A stretch of DNA of 41,183 nucleotides from Streptomyces olivochromogenes (GCF_021538895.1 NZ_JADDRL010000085.1:1-41183), one strand, 5' to 3'. Shown: positions 26,601 through 35,060, counted from the first letter of the stretch. The notes: generated from the sequence alone by a model not told the origin. Numbers and translations are program-made.

Positions 26601-26944
26601 TGAGCTCCGATCGTCGTATCGGGGCTCTTGCGCATCTATCGGACATATGCAAGAGACGCAGATCACAGTGATGTGAACGTAACCATCGAAGGGGTTCGAA
26701 GGTCTAAGTTGACGGTGTCAGACAGCGTCTTGGGGGAGGCTGACTGGCATCTGAGGATGTCTTGGGGGACTTCCTCGGAGTTGCGTTGCCGGGGCGCGTA
26801 CATCGGGAAGCTTTGAGCGGCCCTCCCGATCCGTGCGGGTCCCGGCAGATCGCACCGCATCACTGGAACACGACCCGAGTACGGCGAGTTTTGCTCGTTG
26901 TGCTCACAACAGCGATTCAGGCGCTGTCCTCGCAAGCGCCCGGC

Positions 26945-27017
26945 CGGATCCCGTGGGGGGAATCCGCACCGGGACATGGGAAGGCGCCCTGGACGTCGGC
27001 CCGTGGGGGGACCGGCG
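26945..27017. repeat. twin hairpins with identical 12-base loops
   Basis: Hairpin A: stem CGGAT (26945-26949) with ATCCG (26962-26966). Hairpin B: stem CGTCGG (26994-26999) with CCGGCG (27012-27017). Both loops are exactly CCCGTGGGGGGA (26950-26961 and 27000-27011), 50 bases apart, while the stems differ in sequence. On the minus strand each loop shows six consecutive C. Confidence 0.65.
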
Positions 27018-27043
27018 CCAGGGCGCCTTCTGTCTTGTTTTTT
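26981..27043 (+). terminator. rho-independent terminator with U tract
   Basis: A 12-base perfect outer stem (AAGGCGCCCTGG at 26981-26992 with its complement at 27018-27029) encloses hairpin B and is followed by a T-rich stretch ending in six T (27038-27043 approx.). U tracts are rare in Streptomyces, so this is a strong plus-strand terminator. Confidence 0.8.
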
Positions 27044-27067
27044 GGGCTTCGCCTCCGGGGCGCCAAA

Positions 27068-27135
27068 GCCTGTGTCGAGATCCCGACCGTGCTCAGCCCT
27101 CCGGGCCTCCGCGCGCTCGGGATCTCGACACAGGC
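27068..27135. terminator. very long hairpin downstream of citrate synthase
   Basis: A perfect 19-base inverted repeat (27068-27086 with 27117-27135) around a 30-base loop that has its own small hairpin. GGGGCGC on the left and GCGCCCC on the right extend the symmetry imperfectly outward. It lies about 70 bases past the citrate synthase stop and may end that transcript. The length is more than a terminator needs, so a repeated palindromic element is also possible. Confidence 0.6.
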
Positions 27136-27202
27136 GCGCCCCTTCGGCTCACTCGCCGGGTTGGCCGCGGTGGCCGTACAAGAATTAGGCGGAGCCTTTG
27201 GC

Positions 27203-28492
<1,290 letters not shown>

Positions 28493-28597
28493 GTCTTCCC
28501 TCACCGACGTAGTGCCTCATCTTCGAGGTGCCCTGACTGTCTCTACCATCCCCCATTTGGCTCAGGAGAGTGCACTCGGGGTCGACCATTGGGCCTA

Positions 28598-28620
28598 TTG
28601 GCGGCACTCAGTGCCGCCAA
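28598..28620. promoter_or_regulatory. perfect 23-base palindrome upstream of citrate synthase
   Basis: Arms TTGGCGGCACT and AGTGCCGCCAA flank a single central base. It lies about 105 bases upstream of the citA start and about 100 bases past the helicase stop. The one-base centre is poor for an RNA hairpin and better for a dimeric DNA-binding protein, so it could control citA. It could still fold as a terminator for the helicase gene. Confidence 0.5.
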
Positions 28621-28653
28621 CCTGCTCATCCTGCCCGGTTGTTTCCCCAACTG

Positions 28654-28672
28654 GAAGGTCTCTGTGACCTTC
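28654..28672. terminator. weak hairpin after the helicase gene
   Basis: GAAGGTC and GACCTTC form a 7-base stem with a 5-base loop, 50-70 bases past the helicase stop on the minus strand. There is no U tract. It is a possible terminator only. Confidence 0.3.
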
Positions 28673-28722
28673 ACGACTCATTTGATCGATCATTTTTTGC
28701 GATGTGGGGGTCTCGGTCGAGG

Positions 28723-30969
28723 TCAGCGGCCGTCCAGGCGGAAATCGAGGGCCGTACAACGGCGTCCCGCCGACACCGTGCGCACCGCCTGACCGATCGC
28801 TTTGCGTGAACCCACGAGGACAACCAGCTTCTTGGCACGGGTCACGGCGGTGTACAGCAGGTTCCGCTGGAGCATCATCCAGGCGCCCGTGGTGACCGGG
28901 ATCACCACGGCAGGATATTCACTTCCCTGCGAGCGGTGGATGGTCACCGCGTACGCATGTGCCAATTCATCCAGTTCGTCGAATTCGTACGGAACCTCCT
29001 CGTCCTCGTCCGTCAGCACCGTGAGGCGCTGGTCGACCGGGTCGAGCGAGGTCACCACGCCCACGGTGCCGTTGAAGACACCGTTGCTGCCCTTCTCGTA
29101 ATTGTTGCGAATCTGGGTGACCTTGTCGCCGACGCGGAAGACCCGGCCGCCGAACCGCTTCTCGGCGAGGTCGGGGCGACCGGGCGTGATGGCCTGCTGG
29201 AGCAGGCCGTTCAGGGTTCCGGCACCGGCGGGGCCGCGGTGCATGGGCGCCAATACCTGTACGTCCCGGCGCGGGTCGAGACCGAACTTGGCCGGAATCC
29301 GATGGGCGGCGACGTCCACGGTGAGCCGCCCGGCCGCCTCCGTGTCGTCCTCGACGAAGAGGAAGAAGTCCTTCATCCCGTCGGTGACCGGATGCTGCCC
29401 GGAGTTGATCCGGTGCGCGTTCGTCACCACGCCCGACTGCTGGGCCTGGCGGAAGACCCGGGTGAGGCGGACGGCCGGGATCGGGCCGCCGTCGGCCAGC
29501 AGGTCGCGCAGCACCTCGCCGGCGCCGACGCTGGGCAGCTGGTCCACGTCCCCCACGAACAGCAGATGAGCCCCCGGAGGCACCGCTTTCACCAGCTTGT
29601 TGGCGAGCAGCAGGTCCAGCATCGAGGCCTCGTCGACGACCACCAGGTCGGCATCGAGCGGCCGGTCCTTGTCGTACGCCGCGTCGCCGCCCGGCTTCAG
29701 CTCCAGCAGCCGGTGGACGGTGGAGGCTTCGGTCCCGGTGAGCTCGGCCAGCCGCTTGGCGGCCCGTCCGGTGGGCGCGGCCAGCACGACCCGGGCCTTC
29801 TTCGCGCGGGCCAGCTCCACGATCGAGCGGACGGTGAAGGACTTGCCGCAGCCGGGCCCGCCGGTCAGGACGGCCACCTTCTCGGTGAGGGCCAGCCGGA
29901 CGGCGGCCTCCTGCTCGGCGGCGAGCTCGGCGCCGGTGCGCCCCTTGAGCCAGGACAGGGCCTTGTCCCAGGCCACGTCCCGGAAGCCGGGCATGCGGTC
30001 CTGGTCGGTGCGCAGCAGCCGCAGCAGCTGGGCCGAGAGGGAGAGCTCGGCGCGGTGGAAGGGGACGAGATAGATGGCCGTGACCGGCTCCCCGCCGTCG
30101 GGTCCGGGCACCTTCTCCCGTACGACACCCGGATCCTCGCCCTCCTCCGACGGCTCGGCCAGCTCGGCGAGGCACTCGATGACCAGGCCGGTGTCCACCT
30201 GGAGGAGCTTCACCGCGTCCGCGATCAGCCGGTCCTCGGGCAGGAAGCAGTGGCCCTGGTCGGTGGACTGCGACAGCGCGTACTGCAGCCCGGCCTTCAC
30301 CCGCTCCGGGCTGTCGTGCGGGATGCCGACGGACTGGGCGATCTTGTCGGCGGTGAGGAAGCCGATGCCCCACACGTCGGCGGCCAGCCGGTAGGGCTGG
30401 TTCTTGACGACCGAGATCGAGGCGTCGCCGTACTTCTTGTAGATGCGCACGGCGATCGACGTCGACACCTCGACGGTCTGGAGGAAGAGCATGACCTCCT
30501 TGATCGCCTTCTGCTCCTCCCAGGCGTCGGCGATCTTCTTGGTCCGCTTGGGGCCGAGCCCCGGGACCTCGATGAGCCGCTTGGGCTCCTCCTCGATGAT
30601 CCGCAGGGTGTCCAGGCCGAAGTGCTGCGTGATGCGGTCGGCGAAGACCGGCCCGATGCCCTTGACCAGCCCGGAGCCGAGGTAGCGGCGGATGCCCTGG
30701 ACGGTGGCCGGCAGGACGGTCGTGTAGTTCTCCACCGTGAACTGCTTGCCGTACTGCGGGTGGGAGCCCCAGCGGCCCTCCATGCGCAGGGACTCGCCGA
30801 CCTGCGCGCCGAGCAGCGCGCCGACGACCGTGAGGAGATCGCCGCCGCCCCGGCCGGTGTCGACCCGGGCGACCGTGTAGCCGTTCTCCTCGTTGGCGTA
30901 CGTGATCCGCTCCAGCACGCCTTCGAGCACGGCAAGCCGACGCTCCGCGGTCCCCGCGTCATTGGACAT
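28723..30969 (-). CDS. recD2: RecD2-like ATP-dependent DNA helicase
   Basis: A 748-residue SF1B helicase. The N-terminal OB-like region (ERITYANEENGYTVARVDT) is followed by tandem helix-hairpin-helix motifs (VKGIGPVFADRITQHFG, VPGLGPKRTKKIADAW, VWGIGFLTADKIA), the mark of RecD2 as opposed to RecBCD RecD. The helicase core has Walker A GGPGCGKS (370-377, Lys376), Walker B VVVDEASM, motif III GDVDQLPSVGAGEVL and the C-terminal motif VTIHRSQGSEYPAVVIP with YTAVTRAKK. The function in actinobacteria is probably DNA repair or replication-fork processing. The ATG at 30969 gives MSNDAG; no clear ribosome site precedes it, so it may be leaderless. A longer frame exists upstream. Confidence 0.93.
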   Translation of the reverse strand: MSNDAGTAERRLAVLEGVLERITYANEENGYTVARVDTGRGGGDLLTVVGALLGAQVGESLRMEGRWGSHPQYGKQFTVENYTTVLPATVQGIRRYLGSGLVKGIGPVFADRITQHFGLDTLRIIEEEPKRLIEVPGLGPKRTKKIADAWEEQKAIKEVMLFLQTVEVSTSIAVRIYKKYGDASISVVKNQPYRLAADVWGIGFLTADKIAQSVGIPHDSPERVKAGLQYALSQSTDQGHCFLPEDRLIADAVKLLQVDTGLVIECLAELAEPSEEGEDPGVVREKVPGPDGGEPVTAIYLVPFHRAELSLSAQLLRLLRTDQDRMPGFRDVAWDKALSWLKGRTGAELAAEQEAAVRLALTEKVAVLTGGPGCGKSFTVRSIVELARAKKARVVLAAPTGRAAKRLAELTGTEASTVHRLLELKPGGDAAYDKDRPLDADLVVVDEASMLDLLLANKLVKAVPPGAHLLFVGDVDQLPSVGAGEVLRDLLADGGPIPAVRLTRVFRQAQQSGVVTNAHRINSGQHPVTDGMKDFFLFVEDDTEAAGRLTVDVAAHRIPAKFGLDPRRDVQVLAPMHRGPAGAGTLNGLLQQAITPGRPDLAEKRFGGRVFRVGDKVTQIRNNYEKGSNGVFNGTVGVVTSLDPVDQRLTVLTDEDEEVPYEFDELDELAHAYAVTIHRSQGSEYPAVVIPVTTGAWMMLQRNLLYTAVTRAKKLVVLVGSRKAIGQAVRTVSAGRRCTALDFRLDGR

Positions 30970-31123
30970 GATCCGACCGTACCGCCGGGGTCCGACAGCG
31001 GTGGGGCACGTCGGCGGCGGGGTCCGCTTCCGGGCCAGGATGCGGCAACCTGGCAACGGCCGACCGGCCGGCGGGCGGTCCGGGCGACCGCCGCCCCAAT
31101 TCAACGCTCAGGGGAGTCATTTC

Positions 31124-32026
31124 ATGGACGACTACGACCTCCTGGTCGTGGGATCGGCCAACGCCGACCTGGTCATCGGCGTCGAACGGCGCCCGGGCGC
31201 CGGGGAGACGGTGCTCGGCGGCGACCTCGCCGTGCACCCGGGCGGCAAGGGCGCCAACCAGGCGGTCGCGGCCGCCCGGCTCGGAGCCCGTACGGCCCTG
31301 CTGGCCCGGGTCGGCGACGACGCGCACGGCCGGCTGCTGCTCGACGCGCAGCGGGCGGCCGGGGTCGACACGGCGGGCGTGCTGGTGGGCGGGGCGCCGA
31401 CCGGGGTCGCGCTGATCACGGTGGACCCGTCCGGTGACAACAGCATCGTGGTGTCACCGGGCGCGAACGGCCGGCTGACACCCGAGGACGTACGGGCCGC
31501 GGCCGGCCTGTTCCGCGCCTCCCGGGTGGTCTCGGCGCAGTTGGAGATCCCGCTGGAGACGGTCGTGGAGGTCGTGCGCGCTCTCGCCCCGGGCAGCCGC
31601 TTCGTACTGAACCCCTCCCCGCCCCGCCCGCTGCCCCCACAGGTGCTGGCGGCCTGCGACCCGCTGATCGTGAACGAGCACGAGGCGAGGGCCGTACTAG
31701 GCGCATCCGGGGCGGGCGAGGAGCCCGAGGACTGGGCGCGGTCGCTGCTCGCGCGGGGCCCGCGGTCGGTGGTCGTGACACTCGGCGCGCGGGGAGCGCT
31801 GGTCGCCTCCGCGGAGGGCATGACACGGGTGCCGTCCGTACCGGTGACCGCCGTGGACACCACCGGCGCGGGCGACGCGTTCACCGCGGCGCTGGCCTGG
31901 CGGCTCGGGACGGGCGCCACCCTCGCGGAGGCGGCGGGCCATGCGGTCCGGGTCGGGGCGGCGGCCGTGATGAGGCGGGGGGCGCAGGAGTCGTTCCCGA
32001 CGGCTGCGGAGGTCGAGGCGCTGTGA
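31124..32026 (+). CDS. rbsK: ribokinase
   Basis: A 300-residue PfkB-family kinase that phosphorylates ribose. The ribokinase signature at the start (VVGSANADLVIGVERRPGAGETVLGGDLAVHPGGKGANQAVAAARLG) and DTTGAGDAF with catalytic Asp251 are clear. The start ATG has GGGGAG 8 bases upstream. It is divergent from the helicase, with 154 bases between that include a GCCAGG/CCTGGC inverted repeat (31034-31054). There is no rbs transporter nearby. A terminator follows. Confidence 0.93.
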   Translation: MDDYDLLVVGSANADLVIGVERRPGAGETVLGGDLAVHPGGKGANQAVAAARLGARTALLARVGDDAHGRLLLDAQRAAGVDTAGVLVGGAPTGVALITVDPSGDNSIVVSPGANGRLTPEDVRAAAGLFRASRVVSAQLEIPLETVVEVVRALAPGSRFVLNPSPPRPLPPQVLAACDPLIVNEHEARAVLGASGAGEEPEDWARSLLARGPRSVVVTLGARGALVASAEGMTRVPSVPVTAVDTTGAGDAFTAALAWRLGTGATLAEAAGHAVRVGAAAVMRRGAQESFPTAAEVEAL

Positions 32027-32065
32027 AACGGTGATCTTCGGGCCGTACGCTGGCCGCAAAAGCTT

Positions 32066-32099
32066 CGAGGGGACCCGGTCCGTCGACCAGGTCCCCTCG
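32066..32099 (+). terminator. hairpin terminator after ribokinase
   Basis: CGAGGGGACC (32066-32075) pairs perfectly with GGTCCCCTCG (32090-32099) around a 14-base loop, 40 bases past the rbsK stop, followed by a pyrimidine-rich stretch. Confidence 0.8.
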
Positions 32100-32116
32100 G
32101 CTCTTCCCCTCCGTAT

Positions 32117-32160
32117 CAGAACCCCCGCGATCCCCCCGGATCCCCCTCCAGAAGTTCTGA
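32117..32160. repeat. inverted repeat with a C-rich loop
   Basis: TCAGAAC and GTTCTGA arms (about 32117-32123 and 32154-32160) enclose about 30 bases that contain three runs of five or six C. On the minus strand the loop is a series of G runs. No gene overlaps it. Confidence 0.4.
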
Positions 32161-32205
32161 TGCCAAGTACGACACGGCAGGTGGGGGAAGGGTTGTACGG
32201 CATCT

Positions 32206-32535
32206 TCAAGATTTTTCGACGGCTGTGTCGGCTGCGGGATCTGCCCGCGCCGGCCGCGTGCCTCTGCTCTCGGCGACACGTCTGACATCCAGCAGAGACT
32301 CCCTGAGTCGACCGGCGAGGTAGCGCAGTTCATGACTGGTAGCGCGGGGCTCGGAGAGGAGTTCGGCGGCGTGGCCGAGGAGCTCGTCGGCCATCCCTAG
32401 CTGGATGGTCTCGATCTCGTCGGCGAGGCGCGAGACAAGGCCGGTACCACTGCCCACGAGGTAGCAGGGCTTTCCTTCCGGGCTGGACCAGGGCAGCAGG
32501 CGCCTGCCCGCGTGCTCGTACTGCCCGCCGTTCAT
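32206..32535 (-). CDS. hypothetical protein common beside XRE/DUF397 loci
   Basis: A 109-residue protein. The segment YEHAGRRLLPWSSPEGKPCYLVGSGTG followed by SRLADEIETIQLGMADELLGHAAELL is a pattern I recognise from small proteins next to XRE-type regulators in Streptomyces; no function is known. It appears to have a short N-terminal domain with a Trp-Ser-Pro turn and a helical C-terminal part. The longer frame starts 21 codons earlier, but ATG at 32535 overlaps the stop of the upstream 45-residue gene (ATGA), which favours it. It is expressed divergently from the XRE gene. Confidence 0.7.
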   Translation of the reverse strand: MNGGQYEHAGRRLLPWSSPEGKPCYLVGSGTGLVSRLADEIETIQLGMADELLGHAAELLSEPRATSHELRYLAGRLRESLLDVRRVAESRGTRPARADPAADTAVEKS

Positions 32536-32669
32536 CCGCGCACCCGTGCGTGGCGGGACGGCCTCGAACGGAGATCCTCTCCCCGCTCCGCAAGCCACAG
32601 CACGCGCGGGGGCCCGGAGGCGCGGGGGCGCAGAAACGGCTCGATGAGCCAGTCGACGAGGTCTGTCAC
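32532..32669 (-). CDS. small hypothetical protein coupled to the downstream gene
   Basis: A 45-residue frame starting with GTG at 32669 (residues VTDLVDWLIEPFLRPRASG...). The hydrophobic/aromatic head LVDWLIEPFL followed by a Pro/Arg-rich tail recalls the small proteins that accompany the YEHAGRRLLPW family in Streptomyces. Its stop overlaps the next start by 4 bases, which supports it being real. GGGAG lies further upstream than ideal. A longer start cannot be ruled out. Confidence 0.5.
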   Translation of the reverse strand: MTDLVDWLIEPFLRPRASGPPRVLWLAERGEDLRSRPSRHARVRG

Positions 32670-32704
32670 GGCAGCCTGCTTTCTCCCGGACGCAATGAAT
32701 GCAC

Positions 32705-32726
32705 TCTGTGACGAAACGCTCACAGA
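32705..32726. promoter_or_regulatory. palindrome in the divergent XRE promoter region
   Basis: TCTGTGA and TCACAGA arms with an 8-base centre. The right arm overlaps a possible -35 box CTCACA (32719-32724) that is followed after 19 bases by TACGCT (32744-32749). It is a likely site for the XRE regulator or another repressor. Confidence 0.55.
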
Positions 32727-32763
32727 ATGAGGTCTGCGCTCGCTACGCTTCCAGGGGCTGGAG

Positions 32764-32784
32764 CTTGACATCGCGCCTGTCAAG
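32764..32784. promoter_or_regulatory. second palindrome before the XRE start
   Basis: CTTGACA and TGTCAAG arms, perfect, with a 7-base centre. It lies just before the ribosome site AAAGGAG (32785-32792 approx.). It differs from the palindrome at 32705-32726 and may bind a different protein, or form a hairpin in the mRNA leader. Confidence 0.5.
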
Positions 32785-32800
32785 AAAAGGAGTTGGCCGA

Positions 32801-33625
32801 ATGAGCGAAGGTCGTACGCCTCGAACACCCCGGGAGAAGTACGGAGAGGAGTTGAGGCTGCGGCGGGTGGCGGCGCAGCTCACCCAGGAGGAACTGGGCG
32901 ATCATGTCGTGTGCTCGCCCACGCTGATCAGCCACTTCGAGGCCGGGCGACGGCTGCCGAAGCCGGATGACGCACAGCGGATCGACCGGGCACTGGGGAC
33001 GGACGGGTTCTTCGCGCGGTGGCTGGAGGATCTGGACAGCAAGTACGACGTCCACTTCGCTGCTGCCGCCGAGCTGGAGCAACAGGCCACGCTGATCCAG
33101 CAGTTCGCCGTCTCCCTGGTTCCCGGCATGCTCCAGACCCCTGACTACGCACGGGCCGTATTCGCCGCGTACCGCCCCAACCACACAGCCGGCGAACTTG
33201 ACGACGACGTTGTCATTCGAACACAGCGTGCCCGGATTCTGGACGCGCCGTTGAAACCCGTCGTCTGGACACTGCTCGACGAGGCCGTACTCCGGCGTTG
33301 CGTCGGCGGCCCGCAGGTCATGGCAGAACAGTTGGGCAGGATCGCGGACATGGCCGAGGCAGGGCGGTTACGCCTGCACGTCCTTCCGTACGGCGTCGGC
33401 GCACACGCGCTGATGCAGAGCCTGCTCACTCTCATGAGCTTCGAGGATTCCGCCCCCGTGGCCTACATCGAAGCCTTCCTCGTCGGGCAACTACTCGACG
33501 ATCCAGCCTTGGTGAGCGCCAGTCAGACGGCCTACGCTCTCGCTCTGAGCGACGCGTTGTCGCAGCAGGAGTCACTGGCCCTCGTCAGGGCGGCAGCAGA
33601 GGAACACGCACATGGTCAGCAGTGA
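32801..33625 (+). CDS. XRE-family regulator with DUF5753 domain
   Basis: A 274-residue protein. The N-terminal helix-turn-helix reads YGEELRLRRVAAQLTQEELGDHVVCSPTLISHFEAGRRLPKPDDAQRIDRAL. The rest matches the DUF5753 region: LVPGMLQTPDYARAVF, RQRAR-like segment RTQRARIL, WTLLDEAVLRR, and LRLHVLPYGVGAHALMQSLLTLMSF. Such proteins pair with DUF397 proteins and often affect development or antibiotic production. ATG at 32801 has AAAGGAG upstream. One TTA leucine codon (33368-33370) makes translation depend on the bldA tRNA in Streptomyces. The DUF397 gene overlaps its end by 14 bases. Confidence 0.92.
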   Translation: MSEGRTPRTPREKYGEELRLRRVAAQLTQEELGDHVVCSPTLISHFEAGRRLPKPDDAQRIDRALGTDGFFARWLEDLDSKYDVHFAAAAELEQQATLIQQFAVSLVPGMLQTPDYARAVFAAYRPNHTAGELDDDVVIRTQRARILDAPLKPVVWTLLDEAVLRRCVGGPQVMAEQLGRIADMAEAGRLRLHVLPYGVGAHALMQSLLTLMSFEDSAPVAYIEAFLVGQLLDDPALVSASQTAYALALSDALSQQESLALVRAAAEEHAHGQQ

Positions 33626-33839
33626 GCACACCGTCTCCGACTCGTCCGTCCTCACTGGGTGGTACAAGTCCAGCTACAGCGGCGGCAACCAGGGCGAATG
33701 CCTCGAGGTCGCCCGTGGCCACGCTGGCGTGCCCGTGCGCGACAGCAAGGCCGGCGCCGGTCCGGCCTTGATCCTCTCGGCGGACGGATGGGCATCGTTC
33801 GTTGCCGCCGTCAAGGAGGGCCGCATCGGCGACGTCTGA
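33612..33839 (+). CDS. DUF397 domain protein, partner of the XRE regulator
   Basis: A 75-residue protein. WYKSSYSGGNQGECLEVA followed by VPVRDSKAGAGPALILSADGWASFVAAVKEG is the full DUF397 pattern. These proteins are nearly always encoded with an XRE/DUF5753 protein, and some pairs behave like toxin-antitoxin modules. ATG at 33612 has GAGGAA 7 bases upstream and lies inside the XRE gene, so the two are coupled. Confidence 0.93.
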   Translation: MVSSEHTVSDSSVLTGWYKSSYSGGNQGECLEVARGHAGVPVRDSKAGAGPALILSADGWASFVAAVKEGRIGDV

Positions 33840-33857
33840 CCGTGCTTTCCGTGCCCA

Positions 33858-34304
33858 CTACTTGAGCAGGTACTCGCAGGGCTTGGGGCTCTTGCCGCCG
33901 TTGTTGTCGGCGACCTGCTTGCCGTCGACCTTGATCACGCAGGCGGCTGTCTTCAGCATCCCGTCGCCGGCCGGGACCAGCCCGGGAACGACCGATACGA
34001 GATGACCCACCCTGAGCTCGGCCCCGGTGAGTTCGATCGTCCCGGTCTTCGTCCAGGGCAGCTTATGCGTTTCGAAGGCGTTAGTGGACAGGTCGTAGCC
34101 GATCTTCGCGGTGCCCGAACCGGTCACCTCCAGCGTCACGGTGTGCTTCTCCCCGCCCGCTCCGGCCGTCGGCGACGCGCTCTGGGACACCGTCGCTTTG
34201 CCGCCGTTGGTCTTGTCGCCGTCCGCGGTGTCGCTGCCGCAGCCGGTCAGCAGGGCTGCCGCAACCAGTGCTGCCGCAGCCGCCGCCGTGAAAGTGCTTC
34301 GCAT
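33858..34304 (-). CDS. small lipoprotein of unknown function
   Basis: A 148-residue predicted lipoprotein. The signal peptide MRSTFTAAAAAALVAAALLTGC ends at a lipobox LTGC. A low-complexity Gly/Ser/Thr linker (about 23-55) is followed by a beta-rich domain (VTLEVTGSGTAKIGYDLST, TIELTGAELRVGHLVSVVPGL, ACVIKVDGKQVADNN), similar in form to MmpS-type immunoglobulin-like domains, though that is only a guess. The frame continues 90 codons upstream, but the signal peptide fixes the start. GGGGAAC precedes it. Confidence 0.8.
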   Translation of the reverse strand: MRSTFTAAAAAALVAAALLTGCGSDTADGDKTNGGKATVSQSASPTAGAGGEKHTVTLEVTGSGTAKIGYDLSTNAFETHKLPWTKTGTIELTGAELRVGHLVSVVPGLVPAGDGMLKTAACVIKVDGKQVADNNGGKSPKPCEYLLK

Positions 34305-34693
34305 GTTCCCCGTTCCCCCAGTTCCGTTTCCTGTCGCGAAGAAGCGACGTCCCGAGATCCAATCACGTTCGGTTCCTGCCGCGAGCCCCACCGCGGCACA
34401 GCGATCTCCCGGTCGGTTCCGAGGCTCGCGACTCCGCGTGAGGACGAGCGGGGTTCCGCCTGACGGGCCACTCCACCTCCAGCCGCCCGCCGTAAGGGGG
34501 TTGTGGAGTGCGCACAGCGCAGCGGCGAGGGACGCACGACGCTCCGTAGCGCCGCACCCGCCCTTTGCGATCATGTTCCGATGTTGTCCGGATCACGCCA
34601 CATCGGGACCAACTGCGTTGCCACTGCGATCACATGCGAGGCAGGATACTCAAACACGCTTTTGATTCTTACGTGATGCACGGGGGTGGACAC
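34305..34693. other. intergenic region upstream of the ESX locus
   Basis: About 390 bases without a convincing gene. It contains a GTCGC/GCGAC inverted repeat near 34336-34351 and ACTCCAC/GTGGAGT arms at 34470-34476 and 34503-34509. A GATACT hexamer lies at about 34646-34651 as a possible -10 box for the ESX operon, but no good -35 box is spaced correctly. Confidence 0.35.
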
Positions 34694-35026
34694 GTGAAGT
34701 TCGACATGGGATCGACGACCCTGTCGGAGCTCGGCAAGAGCACGGTCGGTTCCAGTGACGACCTGGGCACGCTGATCCGCTGGCTGATCCAGGCGGCGGA
34801 GCCGTTGGAGGGGAAGTTCAACGGCTCCGGCAAGGTCGCCTTCGACTCGTTCAAGTCCCGGGCGGACGAGATCACCAACACGCTCAACAGCTCGCTCGGC
34901 GCGATCCTGGGCGGTCAGAGCGGCATGGACACCGCCTTCGGCAGCGGTGACGTGGAGACGCAGGACAACGCCAACAAGAACATGGGCGGAGCCAACTTCG
35001 ACGCGGCCCGCTTCGGCGCGCGATAG
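34694..35026 (+). CDS. WXG100-like ESX protein
   Basis: A 110-residue helical protein that begins VKFDMGSTTLSELGKSTVGSSDDLG. The turn between helices reads FNGSGKVAFDSFKSRADEI in place of the classical Trp-x-Gly, and the C-terminus ends MGGANFDAARFGAR. I recognise this form as a Streptomyces ESX-locus family. It is probably secreted as a dimer by the type VII system. The frame extends 43 codons upstream; GTG at 34694 with GGGGGTGG ahead is the best start. It is the first gene of the ESX run. Confidence 0.8.
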   Translation: MKFDMGSTTLSELGKSTVGSSDDLGTLIRWLIQAAEPLEGKFNGSGKVAFDSFKSRADEITNTLNSSLGAILGGQSGMDTAFGSGDVETQDNANKNMGGANFDAARFGAR

Positions 35027-35060
35027 GCATCATGACCACTGCAACAGGGGGATTGTGACG

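Larger units (their letters stand above)
26607..27043 (+). ncRNA. candidate structured small RNA or short leader transcript
   Basis: A predicted transcript of about 435 bases bounded by the promoter at 26572-26600 and the U-tract terminator at 26981-27043. It would begin within a hairpin (GAGCTCCGAT 26602-26611 with ATCGGGGCTC 26618-26627, one wobble). Further hairpins include GGCGCT/AGCGCC near 26921-26941 and GTTGTG-AG... type symmetry near 26899-26912. Two 3' hairpins carry the same 12-base loop. It could instead encode a short peptide. If read on the minus strand, the loops become C-rich, as in actinobacterial 6C RNA, but then no U-tract terminator follows. Confidence 0.4.
26491..27202. 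other. 712-base gene-poor region with promoter, hairpins and terminator
   Basis: No protein here was recognised, although short frames exist on the plus strand. The region holds a promoter (26572-26600), a 5' hairpin (26602-26627), a duplicated GTCTTGGGGGA (26727-26737 and 26759-26769), twin hairpins with identical 12-base loops, a terminator with a U tract ending at 27043, and a very long hairpin (27068-27135). It lies between copA and the 3' end of citrate synthase. A structured RNA is the simplest reading. Confidence 0.5.

Noticed and set aside
28936..31437. 833-codon open frame on the plus strand
   Set aside because: It is the shadow of the RecD2-like helicase and runs into the ribokinase start in another frame.
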